A stretch of DNA of 64,000 nucleotides, taken from positions 3,596,001 to 3,660,000 of the forward strand of contig CP108997.1 in the NCBI GenBank assembly GCA_036226585.1. Reading direction: 5' to 3'. The stretch is from Streptomyces sp. NBC_00708. Its GTDB lineage: Bacteria; Actinomycetota; Actinomycetes; Streptomycetales; Streptomycetaceae. Of the stretch, positions 26,701 through 40,700 are shown piece after piece. The notes beneath the pieces were generated by a model. That model worked only from the letters and a program-made list of their open reading frames with translations, did not search any database and was not told the origin of the DNA. Within the stretch, counting starts at the first letter, position 1; each line of letters begins with the position of its first letter. The position numbers and the translations under genes are program-made.

Positions 26701-28607
26701 TCTCCTGGGCGCCGGTCGCCGACCCCGCGCCGCCCGCCCCGCTCACCGGGGACTGGCTCGTGGCGCACGCGGCGGCGGACCGCTCCTTGGCTGAAGCGCT
26801 GGCCGGTGAGCTGGCGGAGCGGGGCGCGAACCCCGTTCTGTCGGAGGGCGTCGCGCTGTCCGCCGCCGCCCCCGCCGGAGTCGTCAGCCTCCTCGCCCTC
26901 GACAACACCCCGCACCCGGACCACCCGGTGCTCTCCCAGGGGCTCGCGGACACCGCCGCCCTGCTGCGTGAGACGGCGGCCCTGGGATGGACGGCCCCGG
27001 TGTGGTGCCTCACCCGGGGCGCGGTGGCCACCGATGACGGTGACGCGGCGGTGCGGCCCGAGCAGACCGCCGTGTGGGGGCTCGGTGCTGCCCTCGCGCT
27101 GGAGGCACCGGACACCTGGGGCGGCCTGATCGACCTGCCCGCGAACGCCGACGACGCGGTCCTGCGCCGGGTTTGTGACGCCCTCGCGCGGGGAACCGCC
27201 GAGGACCAGCTCGCCGTACGTCCGCAGGGCGCTTACGCCCGCCGTCTGGTCCGGCCCGCGCAGCCCGATCCGGCGGCGACCTGGCAGGCCCGGGGCACCG
27301 TCCTCGTCACCGGCGGCACCGGCGGGATCGGCGCCCATGTGGCCCGGATGCTCGCCGCCGACGGAGCGGACCACGTGGTCCTCGCCGGGCGGCGCGGCCA
27401 GGACGCCCCTGGTGTCACGGAACTGGCCGCGGAGATCGGGGCCATGGGCGCCCGCGTCTCCGTGGCGGCCTGCGACATGGCCGACCGCGAAGCCGTACGC
27501 GGGCTGCTCGCCGGCCTCACGGACCTCACCGCCGTCTTCCACGCGGCAGGGCTCCCGCAGCGCATCGCCCCGCTCGGTGAACTGTCCCTCGCGGAGCTGG
27601 CCCAGGTCGCGGAGGCCAAGGTGCTCGGCGCCCGTCACCTGGACGAACTCCTCGGCGACACACCGCTCGACGCGTTCGTGCTGTTCTCGTCCGGCGCCGC
27701 CGTCTGGGGCAGTGCGGGCCAGTCCGCGTACGGCAGCGCCAACGCCTTTCTCGACGGGCTCGCGCACAGTCGGCGGGCCCGTGGACTCGCCGCCACTTCG
27801 GTGGCATGGGGGTCGTGGGACGGGGGAATGGTCGACGCCGAACTGGCCGCTGTCATGCGCCGCATGGGCGCCCCCGCGATGGCTCCCGCGCTCGCCATCG
27901 GTGCCCTGCGCCGCATTCTGACGGGCGGCGGCTCGCACGCGGTGGTCGCCGAGTTCGACTGGGAGCGCTTCGCCCCCACCTTCGTACTCGCCCGCCCCCG
28001 CCCGCTCCTGGACGCCCTGCCGGACGCGCGGGCCGCGCTCGGCCCGGACGGTGGCGCCGACGGCGGAGCCGGGGACTCCGGCCTCGCGGACCGGCTGGCC
28101 GGCCTCGCCGAACCGGAGCAGCGGTCCGTGCTGCTGGACCTCGTCCGTACACATGTCGCGGCGCTGCTCGGGTACGACGAACCGGCCGAGGTCGGGGCGG
28201 ACCGGGGGTTCACGGACCTCGGGTTCGACTCGGTCGCCGCCGTCGACCTGCGTACGAAGCTCGTCGCCGCGACCGGGCGCCCGCTGCCCACCAGCATGAT
28301 CTACGACCACCCGAGCCCCGGCGCGCTGGCCGGCCACCTGTGGTCGGAGCTCTGCCAGGACGACAGCCTCGGCGAACTCCCCGTACTGGCGCAGCTCGAC
28401 CGCCTGGAGGAGGCCGCTGCGGCGCTCGCCGCCGAGGACATCGAGGCGACCAGGATCACGGCCCGTCTGCAGTCCCTGCTGACCCGGCTGACCGGGACGC
28501 TCGACGCGCAGAACGGCGACAGCGGCCAGAAGGTCGGCGACCAGCTGGAAGCCGCGTCCGCCGACGACGTCTTCGCCTTCATCGACAACGAACTCGGCCT
28601 CACCTGA
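23736..28607 (+). CDS. Type I polyketide synthase, single module KS-AT-KR-ACP
   Basis: 1623 residues, ATG start with GAGG about six bases upstream. Domains: docking helix 1-33, KS 35-455 (Cys195), AT 569-850 (GHSVGE, HAFH: malonyl), the structural segment typical of modules without DH ([11 protein letters not shown], about 930), KR 1187-1430, ACP 1466-1535, acidic docking tail. The KR has no LDD loop (it reads LPQ) and has Trp1324 in AVWGSAGQ, the fingerprint of an A1-type ketoreductase, while the other KRs lack this Trp. It should leave a hydroxyl group of the opposite configuration class to B-type KRs. The AT does not share the near-identical nucleotide blocks seen in the other modules, so this module seems to have a separate history. 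It acts between the ketone-forming module and the three-module terminal protein if the genes are used in order. Confidence 0.96.
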   Translation: MSNDDKLRDYLKRATAELQRTRRQLSEVEARGSEPVAIVAMGCRFPGGITSPEDLWQLVDAGRDAVSLFPEGRGWDMDALYDPEPSTPGRTYCREGGFLHDAGEFDADFFKISPREAKDTDPQQRLLLEVSWEAIERAGIDPTSLKGSRTGVFAGVVYHDYPGGGGTGGLASVASGRVAYTLGLEGPAVTVDTACSSSLVALHLAVQSVRSGECALALAGGVTVMASPDSFVGFSQDRGLAPDGRCKSFAAAADGTTWSEGAGMLLVERLSDARRNGHPVLAVIRGSAMNSDGASNGLTAPNGPSQQRVIQQALASGGLAPADVDAVEAHGTGTTLGDPIEAQALIAAYGRERPADRPLWLGSFKSNIGHAQAAAGVGGVIKMVQAMKAGVLPRTLHVDEPSHNVDWSAGSVRLLTEPVTWPDLGRAKRAGVSSFGLSGTNVHVIVEEAPAAVVSASAEAGTAEGAAEERTSRGTAPRFVPVLLSARRPEALAAQAARLAAHLEAHPAAPLADTGWSLATTRAALEHRAVIVADGQAPTGHADLVRALRALADGSADAAVTGDARPDALSAVLFTGQGSQRLGMGRELHAAYPVFARAFDEAVDALDAHLDTSLRAAMWGEDRALLDGTGLAQPALFACEVALYRLIESWGVRPDFLAGHSVGEFAVAHVAGVLSLADASKLVAARGRLMQALVAGGAMVAVEASEDEVTPLLTPATGIAALNGPRSVIVSGAETDALAIAAHFAAEGRRTKRLAVSHAFHSPLMEPMLDDFRAVAESVTYATARIPVVSTVTGELAGDDELACADYWVRHVRASVRFSDAVRALAAKGVHTFLELGPDAALTPLGPDCLTGADEGTDQPVFTAALRRDRDEARVLTEAVALAHTRGVPVDWNACFTATGHRPHRVDLPTYAFQHRTYWATAPETAPAAATAEPGEAGFWEAVEQEDAAGLAERLGVDPADLAPVLPALTSWRAGRREASAVDALRYRVSWAPVADPAPPAPLTGDWLVAHAAADRSLAEALAGELAERGANPVLSEGVALSAAAPAGVVSLLALDNTPHPDHPVLSQGLADTAALLRETAALGWTAPVWCLTRGAVATDDGDAAVRPEQTAVWGLGAALALEAPDTWGGLIDLPANADDAVLRRVCDALARGTAEDQLAVRPQGAYARRLVRPAQPDPAATWQARGTVLVTGGTGGIGAHVARMLAADGADHVVLAGRRGQDAPGVTELAAEIGAMGARVSVAACDMADREAVRGLLAGLTDLTAVFHAAGLPQRIAPLGELSLAELAQVAEAKVLGARHLDELLGDTPLDAFVLFSSGAAVWGSAGQSAYGSANAFLDGLAHSRRARGLAATSVAWGSWDGGMVDAELAAVMRRMGAPAMAPALAIGALRRILTGGGSHAVVAEFDWERFAPTFVLARPRPLLDALPDARAALGPDGGADGGAGDSGLADRLAGLAEPEQRSVLLDLVRTHVAALLGYDEPAEVGADRGFTDLGFDSVAAVDLRTKLVAATGRPLPTSMIYDHPSPGALAGHLWSELCQDDSLGELPVLAQLDRLEEAAAALAAEDIEATRITARLQSLLTRLTGTLDAQNGDSGQKVGDQLEAASADDVFAFIDNELGLT

Positions 28608-28617
28608 CCGACCGCGC

Positions 28618-28643
28618 GCCCGGTGCCGGCGACGGCACCGGGC
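28618..28643 (+). terminator. Hairpin between fourth and fifth PKS genes
   Basis: Ten-base-pair perfect stem (GCCCGGTGCC at 28618-28627, complement at 28634-28643) with a six-base loop, 10 bp after the stop of the fourth PKS gene and 75 bp before the next start. It could be a weak terminator, or an RNA-stabilising element inside a long operon. Confidence 0.45.
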
Positions 28644-28717
28644 CCCGCCCCGCACCTGCGACCCGACTCGACCTCTCGGCATGAACCGGCATGAACAAGG
28701 ACTCGGTGGGACCCAAC

Positions 28718-31700
28718 ATGTCCAATGACGACGCACGGCTTCTCGACTACCTCAAGCGGGTCACGGCGGATCTGCACCAGACGCGGCGCAGGCTTCAGGA
28801 AGCCGAGAACCAGGACCACGAGCCCATCGCCATTGTGGCGATGAGCTGCCGCTACCCGGGCGGGGTCTCCTCCCCCGAGGAGCTGTGGCGGCTCGTCGCC
28901 GAGGGCCGCGACGCCGTCTCCACCTTCCCCACCGACCGGGGCTGGGACCTCGACGCGCTGCGTGGCGACGAGGGCGACACCGCGTCCGGCAGCAGTTACG
29001 TGAACGAGGGCGGGTTCGTCCACGACGTCGCCGGCTTCGACGCCGGTTTCTTCGGGATCAGCCCCAACGAGGCCCTGACCATGGACCCCCAGCAGCGGCT
29101 GCTCCTGGAGGTGTCCTGGGAGGCGATCGAGCGGGCCGGGATCGACCCGACGGCCCTGCGGGGCAAGCCCGTCGGCGTGTTCGCGGGCTCCGGCATCCAG
29201 GACTACGAGTACATCGTCGGCGCGGCGGGCGAGGTCGCCGAGGCGTACATGACGACCGGCAACGCGGCCGCCGTGATCTCCGGCCGGATCTCCTACACCC
29301 TGGGCCTCGAAGGGCCCGCCGTCACCGTCGACACCGCCTGCTCCTCGTCGCTGGTCTCGCTCCACCTGGCGGCGACCGCGCTGCGCCGGCGCGAGTGCAC
29401 GCTCGCCCTGGCCGGCGGTGTCATGGTGATGTCGACCCCGTCCCCGTTCATCGCGTTCAGCCGTCAGCGCGGGCTCGCCCCGGACGGCCGCTGCAAGGCG
29501 TTCGCGGAGGCGGCGGACGGCACCGGCTGGTCCGAGGGCGCCGGCATGCTCGTCCTCGAACGCCTCGCGGACGCCCGCCGCAACGGACACCCCGTGCTCG
29601 CCGTCGTACGCGGCAGCGCGGTCAACCAGGACGGCGCCAGCAACGGCCTCACCGCCCCCAACGGCCGCGCCCAGCAGCGCGTCATCCGCCAGGCCCTCGC
29701 CAACGCCAAGCTCTCCGCGACCCATGTGGACGCCGTCGAGGGCCACGGCACCGGGACGACCCTGGGCGACCCGATCGAGGCGCAGGCGCTGCTCGCCACC
29801 TACGGGCAGGGGCGCGACGAGGACCGGCCGCTGTGGCTGGGGTCCATCAAGTCCAACATGGGCCACGCGCAGGCCGCCGCCGGCGTCGGCTCCATCATCA
29901 AGATGGTCGAGGCGCTGCGCCACGGCGTGCTCCCGAAGACCCTCCACGTGGACGAGCCGTCGAGTCACGTCGACTGGTCGGCGGGCCGGGTGCGGCTGCT
30001 GACCGAGACCCGGGAGTGGGAGCGTGCCGAGGACCGCCCGCGCCGGGCCGGTGTCTCGGCCTTCGGCGTGAGCGGGACGAATGCGCACGTGATCCTGGAG
30101 GAGGCGCCGGCGGCGGAACCGGCGGAGGCCGATGAGGCCACAGAGGCGCCGGCCGATGAGGCCACCGGAGCGCCGGCCGACGAGGCCCTCGCCACGCCCC
30201 TGCCGGCGGTGCTGCCCTGGCTGCTCTCCGGCCGCGATGCGACGGCTCTGGCCGCACAGGCCGGCCGCGTGCACGCCCATGTCACGGCGGGCTCGGAGAC
30301 GAGCGACGCCGACCTCACGTACTCCCTGGCGACGGCCCGCGCGGCGCTCGACCACCGCGCGGTGGTGCTCGCGGAGACCCGCGAGGAGGCCCTGACCGGG
30401 CTCGCGGCGGTGGCCGAGGGGGAGAACCACCCTTCCGTGGTGCGTGGCGTCGCGGCGAAGGGGAAGACGGCGTTTCTGTTCACGGGGCAGGGTGCGCAGC
30501 GGCTCGGCATGGGCCGTGAACTGTATGACGCGTTCCCGGTGTTCGCGGAGGCGTTTGACGCGGTGTGCGGTGAGGTGGACGCGCATCTCGGTCGTGGGTT
30601 GCGTGAGGTGGTGTGGGGGGAAGACGCGGCGGCGCTGAACAGCACTGCGTTCACTCAGCCCGCGCTGTTCGCGTTCGAGGTGGCGTTGTTCCGGCTGGTG
30701 GAGGCGTGGGGCGTCAAGCCCGACGTCGTGGTGGGTCACTCGATCGGTGAGCTGGCTGCCGCGCACGTCGCCGGGGTGCTGTCCCTCGCGGATGCCGCGA
30801 AGCTGGTCGTTGCCCGTGGTCGTCTGATGCAGGCGCTCCCGGCCGATGGCGCGATGGTTGCCGTGCAGGCGACCGAGGAAGAGGTGCTGCCGCTGCTGAC
30901 CGACGGGGTCGGCATCGCGGCGGTCAACGGGCCGCAGTCCGTGGTCGTTTCGGGTGTGGAGTCCGAGGCGCTGGCGGTGGGTGAGCACTTCGCCGCGCTG
31001 GGTCGCAAGACCAGCCGTCTTTCCGTCTCGCACGCGTTCCATTCCTCGCTGATGGACCCGATGCTCGACGACTTCCGTGCGGTCGCCTCGCAGTTGATGT
31101 TCAGCGAGCCGAGCATCCCGGTCGTCTCCACCGTCACCGGCGCCGCGTCCGCCTCCGGCTGGCAGTCCCCCGAGTACTGGGTGGACCAGGTCCGCCGCCC
31201 TGTCCGTTTCGCGGACGCCGTAAACGCTGCCGAAGCCTTCGGAGCCCGTACGTTCGTCGAGATCGGCCCCGACGCGATCCTCACCGCACTCGGGACCGCG
31301 TCCGCCACCGACGAGAACACCACCTGCGTCCCGCTGATACGCAAGGACCGCGGCGAGTCCGAGGCCCTGGTCGCGGGCCTGGCACGGCTGTTCACCACCG
31401 GCCTCGCCGTGAACTGGGGGGCGTTCTACGCCGGCACCGGTACGCAGCAGGCCGAGCTGCCCACGTATGCCTTCCAGCGAACCCGGTACTGGGTGGAGGG
31501 CACCAACGCCCCCGGCGACCTCTCCGCCGCCGGGCTCGCCGCGGCCGGGCACCCGCTGCTCGGGGCGGTCGTCTCGCTCGCGGACTCCGGCGGCGTCGTC
31601 CTGACGGGCAGGGTCTCCGTGTCCGCGCAGCCCTGGCTCGCCGACCACGTCGTGGGGGAGTCCGTCGTCTTCCCCGGCACCGGCTTCGTCGAACTGGCCG

Positions 31701-34700
31701 TCCGGGCCGGCGACCAGGTCGGCTGCGAGACGCTCGACGAACTGATGCTCCAGGCCCCCCTGGTGCTGCCCGCACGCGGTGCGGTCGCGCTCCAGGTCGA
31801 GGTCGGCGCGTCGGACGCGTCCGGGCGGCGCCCGTTCAGCGTGCACTCGCGCCGCGAAGACCAGCCCGACCTGCCCTGGACGCTCCACGCGGCCGGAGTC
31901 CTGTCGGCCACCACCACGGACCCGGCTCCCTTCGACCTCGCCGCCTGGCCGCCCGCCGGTGCCGAGGCCATCGACACCGAGGGCGTGTACGCGTCCCTGG
32001 CCGAGGCCGGACTCGCGTACGGGCCCGCCTTCCGGGGGCTGACGGCCGCCTGGCGCTCCGGGACCGGGATCTGCGCCGAGGTCGCGCTGCCGGAACGGGC
32101 GCACGCGGACGCCGGGAAGTTCGGGCTGCACCCGGCGCTGCTCGACGCCTCGCTGCACGGCTCCGTGTTCACCGATCTGTTCGCGGAGGCGACCGGTCCG
32201 GTGCTGCCCTTCGTCTGGACGGGCGTACGCCTCCACGCCTCCGGGGCAGCACGGCTGCGGGTCCGCATCGCCCCCGACGGCGCGGGTGCCGTCGCCCTGT
32301 CCGTCGCCGACGAGACGGGCCGGCCCGTGCTGTCCGTCGACTCGCTCGTCCTGCGCGAGGTCTCCGCCGAACAGCTGGCCGCCGCCCGCACGGTCGCGCA
32401 CGAGTCCCTGTTCGGCCTGGACTGGGTCGAACTCCCGGCGGGCGAACAGGTTTCGGCTCCCGCCGACCGGACAGAGCTGAGCGCCGACGGGCCCGTGCCC
32501 GAGAGCGTCGTCCTGCGGTCCCGCCACAGCGGCGCGGACCCGGCAGCCGTCCGGGCCGCCACCACCGAGATCCTTGCCGCACTCCAGCACTGGCTTTCGG
32601 CCGAGCGCTCCGCGGGGTCCCGTCTGCTCGTCGCGACCAGCGGTGCCGTGGCCCGGCCGGGGGAGGACGTCACCGACCTGGCCGGGGCCGCCGTCTGGGG
32701 GCTCGTGCGCTCCGCGCAGGCCGAGCACCCCGGGCGGATCGTCCTCGCGGACCTGGACGACCTCGCGGACGACGCACAGGCGGGGGCCGCGCTGGCCACC
32801 GGCGAGTCCCAGACCCTCGTACGCGGCACGACCGTCTACGGCGCCCGCCTCGTCCGCCTCACGGACGACCCCGAGACGCGCGTCCGCCCCGACTTCGGCA
32901 CCGGCACGGTCCTGGTCACCGGCGCGACCGGCGCGCTCGGCAGCCTGGTGGCCCGGCAGCTCGTCGAGACCCACGGTGTCCGCAGCCTGCTGCTGGTCTC
33001 CCGGCGCGGCGCGGACGCGCCCGGTGCGGCGGAGCTGTCCGCACAGCTGCGCGCGCTCGGCGCCGAGATCACCGTCGCCGCCTGTGATGTCGCGGACCGG
33101 GACGCCCTGGCCGCAGCGCTCGACGGGGTGCCGCTCACCGGTGTGGTGCACCTCGCCGGTGTCCTGGACGACACGCTCATCGCGTCGCTGACCCCGGAGA
33201 GCCTGGACACCGTCCTGCGCGCCAAGGCCGACGCGGCGCTCCACCTGCACGAGCTGACGCGGGACGCGGACCTGTCGGCGTTCGTCCTGTTCTCCTCCGC
33301 CACCGGCGTCCTGGGTGTCCCCGGCCAGGGCAACTACGGTGCCGCCAACGCCCTGCTCGACGCCCTCGCCACCCACCGCACGGCCCACGGGCTGCCCGCC
33401 CGCTCCCTCGCGTGGGGCCTGTGGGCGAGCGGGATGTCCGGCGCCCTGACCGACGCCGACCTCCAGCGCATGAGCCGCACCGGCATCGGCGCCCTCACCG
33501 CCGCGTACGGCCTCGACCTGTTCGACCGCGCGCTGACCGTGGACACGCCCGTCGTCCTGCCGATCCGGCTCGACGTGCGCACCCTCGCCGAGGCCGGTGA
33601 GGCGCTGCCGCCGCTCTTCCGGAAGCTGGTCCGCGTACGGGCCCGGCGCACCGCCGGTTCCGCGCCGGAGGCGGCCGGGGCGCTGCGCGGCCGGCTGGCC
33701 GGGCTCGACCGGGAGGAGCAGGAGCGCATCCTGCTCGACCTGGTCCGCACCCAGGTCGCGGTGGCCCTCGGCTACCCGGACGCGGACGCCGTGGACGAGA
33801 CCCGGGCCTTCAGCGAGCTGGGCTTCGACTCGCTCACCGCCGTGGAGTTCCGCAACGCCGTCAGCGCCGCCGCCGAGGTCCGGCTGCCCGCCACCCTCGC
33901 CTTCGACTACCCCAGCCCGCGCGCCCTCGCCCGGCACCTGCTGAGCGAACTCGACGGCTCCATCGCCGAGGTGGCCCCCGCCCGAGGTGTGAGCGGTGCC
34001 GGTGCGGGGAACGACGACGACCCGATCGTCATCGTCTCCATGGCATGCCGCTACCCGGGCGGGGTACGCAGCCCGGAGCAGCTGTGGCGGCTCGTCGCGG
34101 ACGGGGTGGACGCGGTCTCGGACTTCCCCGCCAACCGTGGCTGGGACCTGGACCGGGTGTACGACCCGACCTCCGGGCGCCCGCACACCACCTACGCCAA
34201 CGAGGGCGGATTCCTGCACGGGGCGGGCGAGTTCGACCCCGCGTTCTTCGGGATCAGCCCCAACGAGGCCGCGATCATGGACCCGCAGCAGTTCCTGCTG
34301 CTGGAGACGGCCTGGGAGGCCTTCGAGCGGGCCGGGATCGACCCGGAGACCCTGCGGGGCAGCATGACCGGCTGCTACGCCGGGATGATGTACCACGACT
34401 ACGCGGCCAACAACAGCACGGGCGCCATCGCCTCCGGCCGCGTCTCGTACGTGTTCGGCCTGGAGGGCCCGGCCGTCACCGTCGACACGGCGTGCTCGTC
34501 GTCGCTGGTCTCCCTGCACATGGCCGCGCAGGCGCTGCGGTCGGGTGAGTGCTCACTCGCCCTCGCCGGCGGTGTCGCGGTCATGGCGACGCCCGAGGTC
34601 TTCGTCGAGTTCAGCCGGCAGCGGGGCCTCGCCCCGGACGGCCGCTGCAAGTCCTTCGGCATCGGCGCCAACGGCACGGGCTGGGGCGAGGGCGCGGGCA

Positions 34701-37700
34701 TGCTGCTCCTGGAGCGCCTGTCCGACGCGCGCCGCAACGGCCACCCGGTCCTCGCCGTGGTCCGTGGTTCCGCCCTCAACCAGGACGGCGCCAGCAACGG
34801 CCTCACCGCCCCCAACGGCCCCTCGCAGCAGCGCGTGATCCGTCAGGCCCTCGCCAACGCGGGCCTGACGGCCGCGGAGGTCGACGCGGTCGAGGCGCAC
34901 GGCACGGGCACCACCTTGGGCGACCCGATCGAGGCGCAGGCGCTCCTTGCCACCTATGGGCAGGACCGGCCGGACGGACAGCCGCTGTGGCTGGGCTCCA
35001 TCAAGTCCAACATGGGCCACACCCAGGCCGCCGCCGGTGTCGCGGGCATCATCAAGATGGTCATGGCCATGCGCCACGGCGTCCTCCCGCCCACCCTCCA
35101 CGCGGAGGAGCGCTCGGACCAGATCGACTGGTCCGAGGGTGACGTCGAGCTGCTGACGGAAGCCCGCGAGTGGGCGCCGGCCGGACACCCCAGGCGCGCG
35201 GGCATCTCGTCCTTCGGCATCAGCGGCACGAACGCCCACGTGATCGTCGAGGAGGCCCCCGAGGCCGCTGTGACCGAGGCCGGTGCCGACCTGGCCGTCA
35301 CCCCCTGGGTGGTGTCCGCGAAGAGCGCGGAGGCGCTGGCCGGCCAGGCCTCGCAGCTGCTCACCGTGGCGGGAGACCACCGCGCCGAGGACATCGGCCA
35401 CTCCCTGGTCACGTCGAAGCCCGCCTTCGAGCACCGGGCCGTCGTCTTCGGCGACCGTACGGGCGCGCTGGCCGCGCTGGCGGCGGGCGAGGAGCACGCG
35501 GGGCTGGTGCGGGGGGTCACGCGGGCGGTCGGGAAGTCGGCGTTTCTGTTCACGGGGCAGGGGGCGCAGCGGCTGGGGATGGGCCGTGAGTTGTACGAGG
35601 CGTTCCCGGTGTTCGCGGAGGCGTTTGACGCGGTGTGCGCGGAGGTGGACCCGCACCTCGGTTCGGCGTTGCGTGAGGTGGTGTGGGGGGAAGACGCGGA
35701 GGCATTGAACGCCACCGGCTTCACTCAGCCCGCCTTGTTCGCCTTCGAGGTGGCGTTGTTCCGGCTGGTGGAGGCGTGGGGCGTCACGCCTGATGTAGTG
35801 GTGGGTCACTCGATCGGTGAGCTGGCTGCCGCGCATGTTGCCGGAGTGCTGTCCCTCGCGGACGCCGCGAAGCTGGTCGTTGCCCGTGGTCGCTTGATGC
35901 AGGCCCTTCCGACCGGTGGCGCGATGGTGGCCGTGCAGGCGACCGAGGACGAGGTGCTTCCGCTCCTCACGGACGGGGTGGGCATCGCGGCCGTCAACGG
36001 GCCGCGTTCCGTGGTGGTTTCCGGTATCGAGTCCGAGGCGCTGGCCGTGGGCGAGCACTTCGCGGCAGCCGGGCGGAAGACCAGCCGCCTTCCCGTCTCG
36101 CACGCCTTCCATTCCTCGCTGATGGACCCGATGCTGGACGCCTTCCGCGCCATCGCCGGCGAGTTGACGTTCCACGAACCGGCCATCCCGGTCGTCTCCA
36201 CGGTGAGCGGCGAGCTGTCCATCGACTGGCAGTCCCCCGAGTACTGGGTGGACCAGGTCCGCCGCCCTGTCCGTTTCGCCGACGCCGTGAACGCTGCCGA
36301 AGCCCTCGGCGTACGCACCTTCGTCGAGATCGGCCCGGACGCGATCCTCACCGCCCTCGGCGCCGCATCCGCCACCGAGGACACCAGCGCCTTCACCCCG
36401 CTCGTCCGCAAGAAGCGCCCCGAGGCCGAGTCCCTGATAGCGGGCCTGGGCCGGCTGTACGTGGACGGCGTCCGGGTCGGCTGGGAGGCGTTCTACGCCG
36501 GTGCCGGGGCGCGGACCGTCGAGCTGCCCACGTACGCCTTCCAGTGCACCCGCTACTGGATCGGCACCGAGGAGTACCTCGCCAACTCCTGGATCGGCGG
36601 CGGCAGCAGCATGGCGACGGCCGGGCTGACCGATGCCGGGCACCCGCTGCTCGGTGCGGTCGTGCCGTCCCCGGACACGGACATGGTGACGTTCACCGGG
36701 CGGCTGTCGGCCGGCACGCACGGCTGGATCGTCGACCACGACGTCCTCGGGAGCATCCTGCTGCCGGGCACGGGTTTCGTGGAGCTGGCGATCCGTGCCG
36801 GTGACCAGGTCGGCTGCGCGGTCCTGGAGGAGCTGGCCCTTCAGGCGCCGCTCATCCTCCCGGAGCGCGGGGCCGTGACCGTGCAGATGGTCGTCGGGGC
36901 CGCCGACGCCACCGCCCGGCGTTCGGTGAGCGTGTACTCGCGCGCCGAGGACCGCCCGGACCTGCCGTGGACCCTGCACGCCGACGGTGTACTCGCGCCC
37001 GGTACGGAGACCGCCGCGTTCGACCTCGCGGCCTGGCCGCCGGCCGGGGCGGAGGAACTGTCCCTGGAGGGCGCGTACGACGGTTTGCGCGAGCGAGGGT
37101 TCGGGTACGGCCCGACGTTCCAGGGGCTCAAGGCTGCCTGGCGCGTGGGTGATGTGCTGTTCGCGGAGGTCGCGCTGCCGGAGCAGGCGCACGCGGAGGC
37201 CGAGAAGTTCGGGCTGCACCCGGCGCTCCTGGACGCCGCCATGCACGCGGCCCTCGTCAACGGCACCGGCGGCGACGAGACCGTCCTGCCCTTCGTGTGG
37301 CGCGAGGTGTCCCTGCACGCGGCGGGCGCCTCCGCCGTCCGCGTACGGATCACGCAGCCGACCCCGGAGAGCCTGTCCCTCCAGGTCGCGGACGCCACCG
37401 GGGCCCCCGTGGCCACCGTGGGCGCGGTCGTCGGCCGGCCCGTCTCCACCGAGCAGCTGGCCACGAGCGGGAACGACTCCCTGTTCCGTATCGCCTGGCA
37501 CAAGCTGCCCACCGCCCCCGCCCGCACGCCGTCCGACGCGCCCGCGCCGGTCGTCTTCACCTGTGGGACGCGGGGCCTGGACGCGGACATGCCGGGCGCC
37601 GTGCACGGGCTGGTGAACCAGGCGCTGGAGGCCGTACAGGAGTGGCTGGCGGAGGACCGGCCCGAGGGCGCGGTGCTGGCGGTCGCCACGCGCGGCGCGG

Positions 37701-40700
37701 TGGCCGTGGCCGAGGGCGAACCGGTCGATGTGCGCCAGGCGCCCGTGTGGGGGCTGGTCCGGGCCGCCCAGGCGGAGAACCCGGGGCGCTTCGTGCTCGT
37801 CGACTCCGACGGCTCCGTGCCCTGGGAGCAGGTGACCGCTCTCGGCGAACCGGAACTGGTCGTGCGCGACGGCGAGGTGTGGGTGCCGCGCCTGGTGCTC
37901 GCCCCGCCGGGAGCCGACGCGGCCCCCGTGTGGGACGCGGACGGAACCGTACTGATCACCGGCGGCACCGGCGGCCTGGGCGCGCGGGTGGCCCGCCACC
38001 TGGTGGCCGAGCACGGAGTCCGGCAGCTGCTTCTGGTGGGCCGCCGGGGCGCGAGCACGCCGGGCGTCGGTGACCTCGTCGCCGAGCTGTCCGGGCTGGG
38101 CGCCTCGGTCGCCGTCGCGGCCTGCGACGTGGCGGACCGGGAGTCCCTGGCCGCCGTCCTCGCGTCCGTGGACCCGGCGTACCCGCTCTCCGGTGTCGTC
38201 CATGTCGCCGGTGTCGTCGACAACGGTGTGGTGGGCGCGCTGACCCCCGACCGGGTGGGCGCCGTCCTGCGGCCGAAGGTGGACGCGGCCTGGCATCTGC
38301 ACGAGCTGACCCGGGACCTGGACCTGTCGGCGTTCGTGACGTTCTCGTCCGCCGGCGGTCTGGTGCTGGCGGCCGGGCAGGGCAACTACGCCGCGGCCAA
38401 CGTCTTCCTCGACGCGCTCGCCGCCCAACGCCACGCCGAGGGCCTTCCGGCGACCTCGATGGCCTTCGGGCTCTGGGGCGTCGACACCGGAATGACCAGC
38501 ATCGACATGCTGGGCCTGGCCGAGGAGCGCATGGCGGCCCAGGGGCTGCCCGCGCTGTCCGAGACGGAGGGCCTGGCCCTGTTCGACGCCGCCCTGGAGT
38601 CGGGTCTCGCGGCCACCGTCCCCCTCCGCATCGACACCAACGTCCTGCGCGACCGGGCCACCGAACTCCCCGCCCTGCTGCGGGGCCTGGTGCGCGTACC
38701 CGTACGCAGGACCGCGCAATCCACCGACGGGGGTGACGGGCTCCTCGCCCGGCTGACGGGCCTGGACGCGGAGGCACGCTCCGCCGCACTCCTCGATCTC
38801 GTACGGACGCACGTCGCCGGGGTCCTCGGTCACGCGTCGGCCGACGCGATCGAGCCGGAGCGGGCCTTCAGCGAGCTGGGCTTCGACTCGCTCGCGGCCG
38901 TCGAGCTGCGCAACCGGCTCGGCGCGGCGACGGGCCTCCGGCTCCCCGCCACGCTGATCTTCGACTACCCGACCGCCGACGCCGTCGCGGCATACATGGG
39001 CGAGGAGGTGGCCGGTTCGGACCGCGCCCTTCCCGCGCCCACGCGTGCCCTGCCCGCGGGCGGCGGGTCCGGCGCGGACGACGACCCGGTGGTCATCGTC
39101 GGCATGGGCTGCCGCTACCCGGGCGGGGTGACCACCCCGGAGGAGCTGTGGCGGCTCGTCGCGGACGGGGTCGACGCCATCGGCGACTTCCCCGGCGACC
39201 GGGGCTGGGACGCGGAGGTGTACGACCCCGAGCCCGGGACACCCGGCCGTACCTACGCACGCGAGGGCGGCTTCCTCTACGACGCCCCCGAGTTCGACCC
39301 GGTGTTCTTCGGGATCAGCCCCAACGAGGCGCTGATGATGGACCCGCAGCAGCGGCTGCTCCTGGAAGTGTCCTGGGAGGCGATCGAGCGGGCAGGGCTC
39401 GACCCGACGACGCTCAAGGGATCGTCGACCGGTGTCTTCGCCGGCCTGATGTACCACGACTACGCGCTCGGTGTGGAGGCCGCCGCCAGCTCCGGCGGCA
39501 GCCTCGTCTCCGGGCGGACCGCCTACACGCTGGGCCTGGAGGGCCCGGCCGTCACCGTCGACACCGCGTGCTCGTCCTCGCTGGTCGCCCTGCACATGGC
39601 GGCCCAGGCCGTGCGCTCCGGTGAGTGCGCGCTCGCGCTGGCCGGCGGGGTCGCCGTCATGGGCACCCCGGGCATGTTCATCGAGTTCAGCCGACAGCGC
39701 GGGCTCGCCCCGGACGGCCGGTCCAAGTCCTTCGCAGCGTCGGCGGACGGCGTCGCGTGGGGCGAGGGTGCCGGTGTCCTGCTCCTGGAGCGGCTGTCCG
39801 ACGCACGCCGCAACGGCCACCCGGTCGTCGCCGTCCTCCGTGGCTCCGCGCTCAACCAGGACGGCGCCAGCAACGGGATGACCGCCCCCAACGGCCCCTC
39901 GCAGCAGCGCGTGATCCGCCAGGCCCTGGCCAACGCGGGCCTGACAGCTGCGGAGGTGGACGCGGTCGAGGCGCACGGCACCGGGACGACCCTGGGCGAC
40001 CCGATCGAGGCGCAGGCGCTCCTTGCCACCTACGGACAGGGGCGCGCGGACGAGCAGCCGCTGTGGCTCGGGTCCATCAAGTCCAACATGGGCCACACGC
40101 AGGCCGCTTCGGGCATCGCGGGCGTCATGAAGATGGTCATGGCCATGCGCCACGGCGTCCTGCCGAAGACCCTGCACGTGGACGCTCCCTCGGACCAGGT
40201 CGACTGGGACGCCGGGAACGTCGCGCTGCTCACGGAAGCCCGCGCGTGGCAGCCCGCCGACCGGCCGCGCCGCGCCGGTGTCTCCTCCTTCGGGATCAGC
40301 GGGACGAACGCGCATGTGATCGTGGAGGAGGCGCCGGAGCACGTGGCCGCGACCGTCGGCGACCGCGAACTCCCGGTGTTTCCGCTGGTGCTGTCGGGGA
40401 AGAGCCCGCAGGCCCTGGCCGCCCAGGCCGAACGGCTGCTGGACCGGGTCACGGACGAGCCCGCGCTGTCGCCGGCCGACCTGGGCCTGTCGCTGGTCGC
40501 CACCCGTACCGCCTTCCCCCACCGGGCCGTCGTCCTCGGCGCGGACACCGAAGAGCTGCTGCGCGGCCTGACCGCCCTGGCACAGGGCCGCAACGCCCCG
40601 GCCGTCGCGAGCGGCCAGGCGCGGAGGAGCGGAAGCTCGGCGTTCCTGTTCACGGGGCAGGGTGCGCAGCGGCTGGGGATGGGCCGTGAACTGTATGACG

